This document shows, piece after piece, positions 18,228 through 27,360 of a DNA stretch of 64,000 nucleotides. The stretch comes from JAWSUT01 sp033549345 (GTDB lineage: Bacteria > Bacillota > Dethiobacteria > Dethiobacterales > Dethiobacteraceae): the NCBI GenBank assembly GCA_033549345.1, contig JAWSUT010000009.1, positions 36,483 to 100,482 of the forward strand, read 5' to 3'. Made by a program: the position numbers and the translations under genes. How positions within the stretch are numbered: position 1 is the first letter of the stretch; every line of letters begins with the position of its first letter. Below the pieces are notes generated by a model, which saw nothing but the letters and a program-made list of their open reading frames with translations, made no database searches and had not been told where the DNA came from.

Positions 18228-18734
18228 TTGAATAGTCGGTTCAAAAGAAATGGCATATTATTATTACTCGCAATGTCAATATTTCTCAATTACTATTATG
18301 CAGGAGTAATCAGAGAGTTTAAATACCGGGAAAATACTTTGCTGGAAATGGAAATGCAAAATATGCACTATACCTTACTTAACTTTGGAATCATGCTTGA
18401 AGACGATGACATAAGCCTCGAAGATGTTCGACTTTTCGAAGTTCAATTATTGGAAACAACAAACCGCCTGAGCTTTTTGGTTTCACGGAGTTATCAAGTT
18501 GAGGAACCGTTATATATGCATAAATTCAAGGATTTTATCTACTCCGATGTCAGAGCAGTGGTCTCCAGCGAGCGTCTTTCACAAGAAGATCGCAGAGAAA
18601 AGTTGAACAGATTTAAAGCGTTAGTCGAAGAGACAGCAACCGCTTTTGATGTCAAAAGCGGCAGCAAAAACGAAATCGAAGCAAGCTTTAGTGAGTTCAA
18701 CAGTATTTTGAAAAAATATAAGGTTATCAGATAG
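18228..18734 (+). CDS. Hypothetical protein with N-terminal membrane segment
   Basis: A 168-residue protein with a hydrophobic N-terminal helix (ILLLLAMSIFLNYYYAG) and an otherwise charged, helical, probably coiled-coil extracytoplasmic region. The start is TTG 18228 after AGAGGTGGGG. No family recognised. It is followed by a terminator at 18825-18864 and may be the last gene of the rarD-patB-DUF6544 group. Confidence 0.65.
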   Translation: MNSRFKRNGILLLLAMSIFLNYYYAGVIREFKYRENTLLEMEMQNMHYTLLNFGIMLEDDDISLEDVRLFEVQLLETTNRLSFLVSRSYQVEEPLYMHKFKDFIYSDVRAVVSSERLSQEDRREKLNRFKALVEETATAFDVKSGSKNEIEASFSEFNSILKKYKVIR

Positions 18735-18824
18735 AAGAGTCTCTATGCAGAGAAGGACCCGGATCCTTACCCTAACTGAGTGAATATGGCACATAGAAGA
18801 ACCCATCTGAAAATAATCAGCATT

Positions 18825-18864
18825 TCGGCCTAGACCTAAATACTCCGGTTGGCCGATTTTTTTT
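18825..18864 (+). terminator. Rho-independent terminator
   Basis: TCGGCC...GGCCGA stem with a long loop followed by eight Ts, ahead of the ABC exporter operon. Confidence 0.7.
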
Positions 18865-18932
18865 GTCTCCGTTTAGCTTAGAATAGAACCAGAGAAGGAA
18901 ACGTGACATGTATTTAAAAGGGAGGTTGTCTT

Positions 18933-19841
18933 ATGAATACAGACATTGTGGAAGTCAGTAATCTGACCAAAGCGTATGGCAGTATGACTGCAGTTAACGG
19001 TATCAGCTTCAGCGTACAGAAAGGAGAAATCTTTGGGTTATTGGGGCCAAACGGTGCGGGCAAGACCACAACGCTGGAGTGCCTGGAAGGTCTGAGACAG
19101 CCGGACGGCGGAAAATTGCGCATACTGGGGAGCGACCCGCTGAAAAATCCCAAAGACCTGCGCAGCCTGATTGGTGTGCAGCTGCAGAGTTCAGCGCTGC
19201 CCGGTACCATGCGGGTGGGTGAAGCGATGAATATATTCTGTGCCTATCATCAGGTTGCCCCGCGCTATGATCTGCTGGAACGGATGGGGCTGTCCGGGAA
19301 AATGAAAGCCCAGTACCAGACACTTTCCACCGGGCAAAAAAGACGTCTTGCGTTAGCCCTGGCTGTGGCGCATCAGCCTCCTGTAGTTATCCTTGATGAG
19401 CCGACCGCAGGCCTTGATGTGGCTACACGGGCCGAACTGCACCGCCTGATGGCTGAACTAAGGGAGGAAGGTACAACACTGATTCTCTCCACACACGACA
19501 TGGCAGAAGCAGAAGAGATGGCCGACAGGGTTGCCATCCTGCTGCAGGGAGAAATTGTTGCCGGCGGGTCTCCCCGACAGCTTACGGCAGCAGGGGAAGG
19601 TCTGACCAAAATTTCTGTTTACGCCACAGACACAGATTTTTCAACACTGAATGAACCGGAAGCAGTAAGATATACGACACGGGAAAATTACCACACGTAC
19701 TACACCACAGAGACGGGAAGAGTGGTTTCCTCCATTATCAGTCATATCGAACATACCGGCGGCAAGCTGATTGACCTGAGAGTGGAGCGCCCCTCTCTGG
19801 AAGAACGTTTTCTTGAACTGACAAACCGGGAGGTATCATAG
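18933..19841 (+). CDS. ABC exporter ATP-binding subunit
   Basis: A 302-residue ATPase of the DRA/CcmA-like (ABC-2 exporter) group. Walker A is GPNGAGKTT, the signature is LSTGQKRRLALALA, Walker B is VVILDEPTAGLD, and the switch His is in LILSTHDM. A C-terminal accessory domain follows (about 220-302). It pairs with the permease that starts two bases after the stop and with the downstream regulator and kinase, an arrangement like yvfRSTU in Bacillus. Substrate unknown; drugs, peptides or lipids are possible. Confidence 0.93.
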   Translation: MNTDIVEVSNLTKAYGSMTAVNGISFSVQKGEIFGLLGPNGAGKTTTLECLEGLRQPDGGKLRILGSDPLKNPKDLRSLIGVQLQSSALPGTMRVGEAMNIFCAYHQVAPRYDLLERMGLSGKMKAQYQTLSTGQKRRLALALAVAHQPPVVILDEPTAGLDVATRAELHRLMAELREEGTTLILSTHDMAEAEEMADRVAILLQGEIVAGGSPRQLTAAGEGLTKISVYATDTDFSTLNEPEAVRYTTRENYHTYYTTETGRVVSSIISHIEHTGGKLIDLRVERPSLEERFLELTNREVS

Positions 19842-19842
19842 C

Positions 19843-20655
19843 ATGACTGCATTTGTCCACAGCATTTCCTTTGAGCTGCAAAACGGCCTGCGCAATAAAT
19901 CTCTGCTGCTGATGAATTATCTTTTTCCTCTTGGGTTTTATTTCATGGTCGGGTCGGTTATGGCCAGTATTAATCCATTCTTTACTGAAATCATGGTCCC
20001 CGCCATGGTCATCTTTACTGTTCTTTCCGGAACGGTTATCTCGCTGCCTAACCCGCTTGTGGAAGCGAGAGAGGCGGGTATACTGCGCAGCTACAGAATT
20101 AACGGCGTACCGTCTCTGTCGGTACTGGCGATTCCGTCACTGACGGCCGGCGTCCACCTCTTTCTGGTCAGTATCATCATTACCGTTACCGCGCCAGTTC
20201 TTTTTGACGCACCGCAGCCGGTGAATCTCTCCGCGTTTGCTCTTTGTTATCTGGTGACCCTGTTTGCCTGCAGCGGCCTTGGCCAGCTCATTGGCGTTAT
20301 TTCCGCCAACACCCAGGTCTCGGTTCTCTGGTCACAGCTGGTGTATCTGCCGTCAATGCTAATCGGCGGCTTAATGATTCCTGCCGATGTTTTACCCGCA
20401 GGGCTGCAAAAAGTCAGCCAACTGCTGCCGACAACACATGCCATGCAGGCGTTTAACTCTTTGGCTATGGGGTCTGAAACGGCCGTTTCCCCCTGGTGGG
20501 CACTTCTGGTACTGTTTGTCGGAGGGATAGTAGCCTATGCCCTCGCCGGTCTGCTGTTTTCCTGGGACAACAAAAACCCCGGCCGCGGGCGGTATCCCCT
20601 GTTGGCGGTTCTCGCTCTGCTGCCCTATGTTTTTGCCGCTGTCCTGCTTCCCTGA
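19843..20655 (+). CDS. ABC-2 type permease
   Basis: A 270-residue membrane protein with about six helices, ABC-2 family, forming the channel for the ATPase encoded immediately upstream. Conserved features include the cytoplasmic loop LVEAREAGILRSYRINGVP and the membrane segment containing LPSMLIGGLMIPADVLP, both typical of drug-type ABC-2 permeases. Located in the cytoplasmic membrane. Confidence 0.92.
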   Translation: MTAFVHSISFELQNGLRNKSLLLMNYLFPLGFYFMVGSVMASINPFFTEIMVPAMVIFTVLSGTVISLPNPLVEAREAGILRSYRINGVPSLSVLAIPSLTAGVHLFLVSIIITVTAPVLFDAPQPVNLSAFALCYLVTLFACSGLGQLIGVISANTQVSVLWSQLVYLPSMLIGGLMIPADVLPAGLQKVSQLLPTTHAMQAFNSLAMGSETAVSPWWALLVLFVGGIVAYALAGLLFSWDNKNPGRGRYPLLAVLALLPYVFAAVLLP

Positions 20656-20730
20656 TACCGATTATTTCCTGGAACTGGCTGTTATGGTATACTTTAAGCG
20701 GGAAAGTTCAAATCCGAGCGACTCAGGCAG

Positions 20731-21411
20731 GTGAACGAGATGTCACAGGAGAACATCAGATTATTGATTGTCGACGACCATCCCCTGTTCCGGCAGGGGG
20801 GGCGTCTGTTCCTGCGCGAAGCGCCCGGCATTCATCTCGCCGGAGAAGCAGGTAAAGGGGAAGAGGCATTGCTTTTTTTGGAAAAAGAACCGGTGGATGT
20901 GGTATTAATGGACCTGCAGATGCCGGGTATGGATGGAATTGAAGCGACCGGACGGATTCTTGCCCAGTGGCCGGACGTCAAAGTACTGATTCTCACTTCC
21001 TTTGGCAGTTGGCAAAAAGCTTGTTTATCACTGAAAACAGGTGCATGTGGCTATGTGCTCAAAGATGCGCAGCCGGAAGAGCTGGTGGCAGCCATCCTGG
21101 CTGTGGCTGCAGGAGGCAGCTACCTGAGCGCTCCTGTGGCACATGCAATGATCAATCACCTAAACAGTACCGGAGAAACGGAAATACAGCACTCCTCCGA
21201 GCATCTTACTGAACGGGAAAAGGAAGTACTGGTTTTGGTTGCCCGGGGCTTTGGAAACAGAGAAATCGCGCAGCAGATTTATGTCAGTGAAAAAACTGTT
21301 AAAACCCATGTAGCCAATATCCTACAGAAGCTGGGAGTCAGAAGCCGTACCCAGGCTGCACTATATGCCATGCGTACAGGGCTGATAAAGGAGGAAGACT
21401 GTGGAGCATAA
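20731..21411 (+). CDS. NarL/LuxR-type response regulator
   Basis: A 226-residue DNA-binding regulator. The receiver domain (about 8-125) has acidic residues in LLIVDDHP, phospho-acceptor Asp61 in VVLMDLQMPGMDG, Thr/Ser in LILTSFG and Lys in YVLKDAQPEE. The C-terminal LuxR helix-turn-helix (about 155-220) reads LTEREKEVLVLVARGFGNRE. The start is GTG 20731 or, nine bases on, ATG 20740. Its last 11 bases overlap the kinase gene. It likely controls the adjacent ABC exporter in response to the kinase. Confidence 0.93.
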   Translation: MNEMSQENIRLLIVDDHPLFRQGGRLFLREAPGIHLAGEAGKGEEALLFLEKEPVDVVLMDLQMPGMDGIEATGRILAQWPDVKVLILTSFGSWQKACLSLKTGACGYVLKDAQPEELVAAILAVAAGGSYLSAPVAHAMINHLNSTGETEIQHSSEHLTEREKEVLVLVARGFGNREIAQQIYVSEKTVKTHVANILQKLGVRSRTQAALYAMRTGLIKEEDCGA

Positions 21412-22555
21412 TGAAGCCGTCAATGAGGAAACATTTCCGGAAGACAGCAGGAAAAAATCGTTCATGACCAGTGCCTTGGCCGGAGGTGCGTTTGGCCTGG
21501 TCATTGGCATTGTGTTTCTGTTGATGGGTATCGTTGATTTGCCCCCGGTTCCGTTTGTTGCCGGTCTGATACTTCTGACATCCGGCGTGTCCGGTATTTC
21601 CGGGCTGGGAGGAGCCATCCTGGATGACGGACTCAAAACCCGTGGCTTGGAAAGTGCCGGGTTAAGATCCCTGGTTATTTTTATTGTTATCACAGCCGTA
21701 ACTTTCGGCACCGCATTCCTGTTCATTCGTCACTTCCGGTGGGGACAAATTTCTCCCACCTTACAGCAATATGCAGTCCCGGGGATGTTCCTGGGACTTG
21801 TATTTGGGATACTGGTGGCATTTATCAATTACCGTATTTGGAAAATACAGCAGAAGCTTCATCTTTTGAAGGTTGAAAACCGGTATTTATCGGAACTGGC
21901 AGAAAAAGACCAGCTCCTTCAGGAGGCAGCACGCAATATTTTGGTCGCTGAGGAACGTAACAGTATGGCCCGGGAGCTGCACGATTCCATTTCCCAGGGA
22001 ATGCACGGCATTGTATTCTCACTTCACTCCCTGCGACGCCAACTGGGGAACGATAGCGATGCCGAAGAAATACTCAGTCATTTGGAAGAGACGACACAAG
22101 CCACCCTGCAGGAACTCAGGCGGCTGATTATGGAACTGACACCGTCGCCTCTGGAGGACAATAGTCTGGAGGAAGCCCTCAGGCTGCACTGTGACCTGTT
22201 TTCACGCCGCCAGCAAATCGATACCGACATCCAGCTGCAATATAAAGGAAAACTGACACCGGAGCAGGAAGTGGCNNNNNNNNNNGCTATCTACCGAATC
22301 GTTCAGGAAGCAATGGCCAATATTTTGCAGCACGCAAATGCTGAGCTCGTGACGTTATCCCTGGTTGATGAACAAAATGAGACACGCCTTCGTATCCAGG
22401 ACGACGGTCAGGGATTTAACCCATCGGAAAGTAAGCGAGGCAATGGTCTGGTGAATATGGCAACCCGCGCCACGCAAAACAACGCGAGCTTACGGATCGA
22501 GTCCCAACCGGGTGGCGGTACAGTAATAGATGTGCGTTTTAGCAGGTTTGAATAA
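21401..22555 (+). CDS. HisKA_3 sensor histidine kinase, interrupted by a 10-N assembly gap
   Basis: A membrane sensor kinase with about four N-terminal helices (residues 23-150), a linker coil, the dimerisation/phospho-acceptor site MARELHDSISQGMHG (His in ELHDS), and a C-terminal ATPase domain with GNGLVNMATRA and PGGGTVIDV. The start is GTG 21401 with AAAGGAGG upstream, overlapping the regulator gene. Ten Ns occupy 22276-22285. Flanks end GTGGC and resume GCTATC; joined through the shared GC they would read EQEVAIYRIVQEA, which is the family consensus with nothing missing. So the gap is probably artificial. It phosphorylates the upstream NarL-type regulator. Confidence 0.9.
   Translation: MEHNEAVNEETFPEDSRKKSFMTSALAGGAFGLVIGIVFLLMGIVDLPPVPFVAGLILLTSGVSGISGLGGAILDDGLKTRGLESAGLRSLVIFIVITAVTFGTAFLFIRHFRWGQISPTLQQYAVPGMFLGLVFGILVAFINYRIWKIQQKLHLLKVENRYLSELAEKDQLLQEAARNILVAEERNSMARELHDSISQGMHGIVFSLHSLRRQLGNDSDAEEILSHLEETTQATLQELRRLIMELTPSPLEDNSLEEALRLHCDLFSRRQQIDTDIQLQYKGKLTPEQEVXXXXAIYRIVQEAMANILQHANAELVTLSLVDEQNETRLRIQDDGQGFNPSESKRGNGLVNMATRATQNNASLRIESQPGGGTVIDVRFSRFE
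22276..22285. other. Assembly gap (10 N)
   Basis: Run of ten undetermined bases inside the histidine kinase gene. Reading frame and motif context suggest that its true length is zero or slightly negative (flanks overlapping by GC). Confidence 0.95.
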
Positions 22556-22590
22556 CATTGTTTTTCAATTTCCACTAAGGAGGTCTTTTT

Positions 22591-23031
22591 ATGGATCATG
22601 TCGTTTATCTTGATGCAAAAGCAGGAGAACTGGAGAATTTGTTGAGTGGAGCGAAGTCCATGATCATACGGGGTGCGGCAGGCCGCAAGATGCCTTATGG
22701 CAGAGTAGAGGTCGGAGATCATTTATATTTCATCAATAATAATGCAGAGGGAACAATCAGGGCAAAGGCATCAGTGAACACCGTACTGAACTCTGATAAA
22801 ATGGATCAGGAACAGTCAGTCGCTTTCGTCAGGGAGAACCAGGATAAACTGAAGTTAACCGATAAACAGTTTCAACGATGGGCCGGAAAACGATATCTTG
22901 TGCTAATTGAAGTTGAAAATGTAATAGAACTAAAGCCCTTTGAAATCGACCGCAGCAATTACGGCAATATGGATGACTGGTTGCCTGTTAAGGATATCAA
23001 CAAGGTTAATATCAGTTTTACCGGAGGTTAA
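22591..23031 (+). CDS. PUA-like (ASCH/EVE-type) domain protein
   Basis: A 146-residue soluble protein whose fold pattern (GAKSMIIRGAAGRKMPYGRV, then VGDHLYFINNNAEGTIRAKA) resembles the PUA-like superfamily of ASCH domains, which bind RNA or modified nucleic acid. Specific function unknown. The ribosome site AAGGAGGTC precedes ATG 22591. It stands downstream of the kinase gene with a 35-base gap, but there is no obvious functional link. Confidence 0.65.
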   Translation: MDHVVYLDAKAGELENLLSGAKSMIIRGAAGRKMPYGRVEVGDHLYFINNNAEGTIRAKASVNTVLNSDKMDQEQSVAFVRENQDKLKLTDKQFQRWAGKRYLVLIEVENVIELKPFEIDRSNYGNMDDWLPVKDINKVNISFTGG

Positions 23032-23042
23032 GAAAATGAATC

Positions 23043-23141
23043 ATGAACTCTAGCGATTACATTCGCAAAGACCCGTTCTTTTATCGGATTAATTCCGGAA
23101 ACATTGATTACGAATATATTCAGGAGTTATTTAACAGTTAG
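23043..23141 (+). CDS. Possible small ORF, 32 residues
   Basis: ATG 23043 to TAG 23141 encodes MNSSDYIRKDPFFYRINSGN followed by 12 further residues. GGAGGT at 23024-23029 is 13 bases upstream; an earlier ATG (23036) is better placed but stops after five codons. The peptide is compositionally protein-like and may be a small gene or the tail of a decayed one. No function is assigned. Confidence 0.3.
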   Translation: MNSSDYIRKDPFFYRINSGNIDYEYIQELFNS

Positions 23142-23158
23142 CAGAAGGGGAGCCTGCA

Positions 23159-23356
23159 TTATGACTCAACCAGAGCCTGAACCCGGCCAACCTGGCCGTC
23201 CGTCAAACGGACTTTGATGCCATGCGGATGGCGGGCTGATTTGGTTAAAATATCTTTGACCACACCCCGGGTGAGTTTGCCCGTTTTCTGATCCTGTTTT
23301 AACACGATATCAACGGTAATACCTGGAGTAATATCCGAGCGCTGAGGTAATTGCAT
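23159..23356 (-). CDS. ywbE: YwbE family protein
   Basis: A 65-residue protein matching the YwbE (DUF2196) family almost throughout: PGITVDIVLKQDQKTGKLTR, then GVVKDILTKSARHPHGIKVRL and a final GQVGRVQ. The beta-rich small domain probably binds nucleic acid or ribosomes, but its role is not established. AGGAG ribosome site just upstream of ATG 23356. Divergent from the enoyl-CoA hydratase gene. Confidence 0.9.
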   Translation of the reverse strand: MQLPQRSDITPGITVDIVLKQDQKTGKLTRGVVKDILTKSARHPHGIKVRLTDGQVGRVQALVES

Positions 23357-23474
23357 ATGTATCTCCTTTTGGAATTTGTCTTTCTGATATTATAACAAAG
23401 AAGTTAAAGATGCAACTAAAGATAACCAGCCTGTAATGTTATGGTGATCCAAGCGACCTAAGGAGTGTGATTCT

Positions 23475-24236
23475 ATGTATAAAACACTTAAACTGGAATC
23501 AAAAGGCGGCATAACAACGCTAACTCTCAATGTCCCTGAGAAGCGCAACGCGCAGACTCCGGAGCTGACCAGGGAGTTTCCCCTGGCCATTGAAGAAATC
23601 AACAATGATCCGGATGTTAAATTGGTAATTATCACAGGCAGCGGTAAGGCCTTTTGTGCCGGGGGAGATTTACAGATGCTGGAGGACAAGCTGGACCAGC
23701 CTCCCGAACAAAACAGAAGGGAAATGCTGGCGTTTTATAAGGCATACCTCAGTGTTTTGACGCTAGATGTGCCTTGTATTGCAGCGATCAATGGATTTGC
23801 TATCGGGGCGGGATTATCTTTTGCCCTGGGTTGTGATATCCGGATTGCCGCAGAAGAAGCGAAATTGGGGTTTACTTTTTTGAACTTAGGACTCCACCCG
23901 GGAATGGGGACCACGTACCTGCTGCCGCAGTTAATCGGCACAGCCCATGCGGCGGAACTGGTATTTACCGGCAAGCTTATCACAGCCGAAGAGGGCTGCA
24001 GGATGGGTTTGGTCAACAAGACGGTACCTCTGAAAGATTTGATGGATACTGTTATGGAGACAGCCTCACTGATAGCGGTAAAGCCGGCAAGTGCTTTAAG
24101 GATGACAAAAAAGGCAATGGTTAAGTATAAACTGAGATACCTGGAGGAAGCTTTGGACTACGAAGCGAATGCGCAGATGCTGGGCTATGCCTCACAGGAA
24201 ATGAGAGATTTGATTAACAGTTATAAGGCTAAATAA
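23475..24236 (+). CDS. Enoyl-CoA hydratase/isomerase (crotonase) family protein
   Basis: A 253-residue crotonase-fold enzyme that acts on acyl-CoA thioesters. The oxyanion-hole loop is FCAGGDLQML and the second signature region is AAINGFAIGAGLSFALGCDIR. The usual catalytic Glu before the PGxGG-type turn is replaced (NLGLHPGMGTT), so the reaction may not be classical hydration. AAGGAG lies before ATG 23475. Monocistronic, closed by a terminator at 24254-24287. Involvement in fatty-acid or aromatic-acid metabolism is inferred only from the fold. Confidence 0.88.
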   Translation: MYKTLKLESKGGITTLTLNVPEKRNAQTPELTREFPLAIEEINNDPDVKLVIITGSGKAFCAGGDLQMLEDKLDQPPEQNRREMLAFYKAYLSVLTLDVPCIAAINGFAIGAGLSFALGCDIRIAAEEAKLGFTFLNLGLHPGMGTTYLLPQLIGTAHAAELVFTGKLITAEEGCRMGLVNKTVPLKDLMDTVMETASLIAVKPASALRMTKKAMVKYKLRYLEEALDYEANAQMLGYASQEMRDLINSYKAK

Positions 24237-24253
24237 ATAATAAGTTTGATTCG

Positions 24254-24287
24254 AACTCCGGTTAAGTTTTTAACTGGAGTTTTTTTA
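24254..24287 (+). terminator. Rho-independent terminator
   Basis: AACTCCGGTTAA / TTAACTGGAGTT stem with one G-U pair, followed by seven Ts, downstream of the crotonase gene. Confidence 0.88.
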
Positions 24288-24297
24288 TTAAATACAC

Positions 24298-24352
24298 TTG
24301 ACATGTTCTATTTATGATATATAATAGTTGATAGATAACACATGATATATAT
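24298..24352 (+). promoter_or_regulatory. Sigma-A promoter with repeated ATGATATATA, probable TetR operator region
   Basis: TTGACA (24298-24303), 16-base spacer, TATAAT (24320-24325). The sequence ATGATATATA occurs twice, at 24314-24323 overlapping the -10 box and at 24342-24351 just before the ribosome site. This is a plausible place for autorepression by the TetR-type protein encoded next. Confidence 0.75.
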
Positions 24353-24366
24353 AAGGAGGGTTAAAT

Positions 24367-24957
24367 ATGCCACCCAAAAAAAAGTTTTCCAGAGAACAAA
24401 TTATTGCTGTATCCTTTGAAATTGCCAGGACAGAGGGCATCGGCAGTATTACGATCAGAAAAGTAGCTGAGAAGCTAAAGAGCTCAATTGCCCCGATCTA
24501 TGTGAATTTTAAAAATGTGGATGAACTGATTCAGGCGGTTATAAAAAAGACCTTTGCTATTAGTCAGCAAATCCTTGATCAACAATGCTCGGGGAACGCG
24601 TTTGAGGATATCGGTCTTGCCAGTCTGCAATTTGCCAGGGAATATCCTGTACTCTTTCGTGATCTGGTCATCAACCAGAATGATTATCTGGAAAACTACG
24701 ACCAGGATATGGGGCCGGTCCTGATTGAGCAAATGAAGGATGACCCTGACCTGGAAGGGTTTACTGAAGAAGAACTGCTCACGATCTTACTCAAAATGAG
24801 AATTTTTCAAACCGGCCTTTCCGTGATGGTCTCCAATGGATTGCTTGGAGAGAAAGAAGAAAATGCTGCGGAGCTTTTACGCGAGGCGGCCCAAGACGTA
24901 ATCTGTGCTGCCCGTATGCGTAAGAATAGCACAATGAAAGGGGAACAGACATCATGA
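24367..24957 (+). CDS. TetR/AcrR family transcriptional regulator
   Basis: A 196-residue regulator with an N-terminal TetR helix-turn-helix (SREQIIAVSFEIARTEGIGS then ITIRKVAEKLKSSIAPIYVNF) and a helical ligand-binding C-terminal domain with a TetR_C-like pattern around residues 75-185. A consensus promoter lies 40-70 bases upstream, with AAGGAGGG before ATG 24367. The last four bases overlap the start of the FAD-oxidoreductase gene (ATGA), so it almost certainly autoregulates that two-gene operon. Ligand unknown. Confidence 0.92.
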   Translation: MPPKKKFSREQIIAVSFEIARTEGIGSITIRKVAEKLKSSIAPIYVNFKNVDELIQAVIKKTFAISQQILDQQCSGNAFEDIGLASLQFAREYPVLFRDLVINQNDYLENYDQDMGPVLIEQMKDDPDLEGFTEEELLTILLKMRIFQTGLSVMVSNGLLGEKEENAAELLREAAQDVICAARMRKNSTMKGEQTS

Positions 24958-26441
24958 AAAAAGTAGTGATCATCGGTGGAGGCATAGCCGGACTCAGTGC
25001 AGGTATTTTCGCCCGGAAAAATGGCTTTGAAACTGTAATACTGGAGAAGCACCATACATTAGGCGGGGAATGCACCGGCTGGGACCGTCAGGGCTATCAT
25101 ATCGACGGATGTATTCACTGGCTGGTTGGTACAAAAGCAGGAACGCCGATTCACGACCTTTGGACTGCCGTGGGCGCGCTTGACGGCGTTGAGGTCTATC
25201 ATCCGGAGAGCTTTTTAGCTTGTGAGCACCAAGGTGTCAGGGTTCATCTATACCGTGACCTGAACCGGCTGAAGACCAGTTGGCTTAAGCTGTCACCGGA
25301 AGATGAAGGTGCCATCAATGACTTTTGCCAGACGATTGAAAAACTGCAAACGTTTGAAATACCCGTGGGAAAACCAATGGATATGATGAACATAGTTGAG
25401 AAAATCAGGTTGATGAGTTCAATGAAAGACGCGGGGATGGTTATGCAAAAATACGGCAAAGTCAGTTTAACGGACTATGCCAAAAAGTTTAAACACCCCG
25501 CACTGAGGGAGACTCTGGCTTCCTTTTTGCCGGACGGTTACAGTGCATCGTCTGTTTTCTTTGCCCTTGCCTCCTTTACCAAAGGCCAGGCATCCATTCC
25601 TTATGGTGGTTCTAAAGCACTGGCAATGCGTATGGTGGACCGCTACCTATCTCTGGGCGGTACCATTGAAGCGTCATGCGAGGTTAAAGACTTAATTGTT
25701 GATCGAAACAACGTGAATCGCGTGGTCTGTAAAAACGGTAAAACCTTTACAGCAGATTACTTCATTGCAGCATGCGATGCCCATGTACTTTATGAGCGGC
25801 TTCTTAAAGGGAAATACCCCGACCGAGATTTTCAGAGACGCTACCAAAACCATAAGGATTATCCGTTGGCTTCAAATATCTATATCGCGTTAGGATACGA
25901 AGGAGAGATGGGAGACCTTCCACGTAGTCTGCGCTTTCCGGTTGCTCCCTTTAACATTAATCAAACGCCCGTTACCAGTTTGCTTATGACACATTATCAG
26001 TATGAGCCTGACTTTGCCCCGCAAGGCCACACCTTAATCACCTGCGCCATCAACCAGTTCCATGCAGATTATGAGGCATGGGATGCCCTCGCCCAAGACC
26101 CCCAGGCCTATAGCCGGGAGAAAGCGAGAATAGGCGAAGCGGTATGCCGCTCGATTGAGACACGCTTTCCCCAGATGGCCGGAAAGCTTAAAGTCCTCGA
26201 TGTTGCTACCCCGAAAACCTATGAACGGTACTGCAACGCCTACAGAGGTTCGTTCATGGCATTTCTGCCGACCACCCGCGGGAAAATGATGTCCCATTCA
26301 GGACGAATCAAAGGCCTGAACAACATCCTCTTAAGCGGCCAATGGCTCCAGCCTCCGGGAGGACTGCCCGTAGCACTTGTTACCGGAAAAGACACCATCA
26401 TACGGATCTGTAAGCAGGAAAGACAAAGGTTTATCAATTAA
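24954..26441 (+). CDS. FAD-dependent phytoene desaturase-like oxidoreductase
   Basis: A 495-residue flavoprotein. The N-terminal Rossmann dinucleotide-binding motif is VVIIGGGIAGLSAGIFARKN with a downstream acidic residue in TVILEKHHTLGGE. The C-terminal region contains NNILLSGQWLQPPGGLPVA, the FAD-contact end typical of the CrtI/all-trans-retinol saturase group. Firmicute members of this broad group have mixed or unknown substrates, and no carotenoid genes are nearby. Translationally coupled to the TetR gene by a four-base overlap, which points to a role in a TetR-sensed response. Confidence 0.88.
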   Translation: MKKVVIIGGGIAGLSAGIFARKNGFETVILEKHHTLGGECTGWDRQGYHIDGCIHWLVGTKAGTPIHDLWTAVGALDGVEVYHPESFLACEHQGVRVHLYRDLNRLKTSWLKLSPEDEGAINDFCQTIEKLQTFEIPVGKPMDMMNIVEKIRLMSSMKDAGMVMQKYGKVSLTDYAKKFKHPALRETLASFLPDGYSASSVFFALASFTKGQASIPYGGSKALAMRMVDRYLSLGGTIEASCEVKDLIVDRNNVNRVVCKNGKTFTADYFIAACDAHVLYERLLKGKYPDRDFQRRYQNHKDYPLASNIYIALGYEGEMGDLPRSLRFPVAPFNINQTPVTSLLMTHYQYEPDFAPQGHTLITCAINQFHADYEAWDALAQDPQAYSREKARIGEAVCRSIETRFPQMAGKLKVLDVATPKTYERYCNAYRGSFMAFLPTTRGKMMSHSGRIKGLNNILLSGQWLQPPGGLPVALVTGKDTIIRICKQERQRFIN

Positions 26442-26499
26442 AAAGGAATAGTGGAACGTTATCTTTCAATCTTCGTCTATAATATTGGAGGTGATGAGG

Positions 26500-27003
26500 G
26501 TGAAAAAACTACTCCTATCTATTCTGGCATTACTGGTAGTCTCGTCGTTAGTGGGCTGCTTAGAAAGCAGGCCAAGTGGCGAACCTGGGATTACAGGATA
26601 TGTAATGAAAAGAGAAGACGGACGGATTCTCGTGATCGATCCAAACCCGCAGGATTTCAGCTCAACAGGCGGCGTAGATGAATACTATAATGCTATTTAC
26701 TTCTCCAATGCTCCCCGGGATGTTACCGTCGGAGACAAAGTTAAAGTATGGTTTGATATTATGATGGACTCCTATCCGGGCCAGTCGGAAGTTGAATATC
26801 TGGAGATTGTCCCTAGTCCGAAACCCGCTGGAGCCAACCTTAACGAGTCCGAAGCTTTGAACAAGGCCTTAATGTCTCAGGAATTCAAAACCGATGTTGT
26901 AGTAAACTCAATAGATTATATGGATGAAACAAGCCGGTGGATTATCAAATTAAAGCAAATTTGGGGCGATGAACTCTATACTGTCGAAGTAAATGATAAG
27001 TAA
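26500..27003 (+). CDS. DUF3221-type lipoprotein
   Basis: A 167-residue exported lipoprotein. The signal is KKLLLSILALLVVSS followed by the lipobox LVGC. The mature part (GYVMKREDGRILVIDP, then VTVGDKVKVWFD) matches the OB-like DUF3221 pattern common in Bacilli and Clostridia. The start is GTG 26500, five bases after GGAGGTGA; the longer in-frame reading from 26485 would bury that ribosome site. Function unknown. Confidence 0.8.
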   Translation: MKKLLLSILALLVVSSLVGCLESRPSGEPGITGYVMKREDGRILVIDPNPQDFSSTGGVDEYYNAIYFSNAPRDVTVGDKVKVWFDIMMDSYPGQSEVEYLEIVPSPKPAGANLNESEALNKALMSQEFKTDVVVNSIDYMDETSRWIIKLKQIWGDELYTVEVNDK

Positions 27004-27105
27004 CTCTGTATGTGAACCTCAGCCTGTCTATCTGTTTCTGCCTGAAAAAAATGCTCCCGCGTTCCTTGTGGAGTAGTACCAACCAATACAATAAGAGCAC
27101 AAAAA

Positions 27106-27130
27106 AACGCCTTTTTAGGCGTTATTTTTT
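27106..27130. terminator. Rho-independent terminator
   Basis: AACGCCT...AGGCGTT stem with A-run before and T-run after, so potentially bidirectional. It is the only clear structure I see in the gene-free stretch 27004-27360. Confidence 0.8.
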
Positions 27131-27360
27131 TCCACTAATATCACATCCAAAGAGGATAGCTGGATAATTATGGAGAACTGAGAAAAAGATGCTTCTAAAG
27201 CAGGCCTTAGTAATTGACCCACATGTCTTGGGATAGGGGGGTGACTTTTGGTAATTGATTTGTAAGATACCCTTACTAAATAGAAGATAAAGAAGCATGG
27301 AAGATTATTGACATCAGCCCTGTCAATTTTCAATAAGTATTATTTGGGAGGTATCATGCT

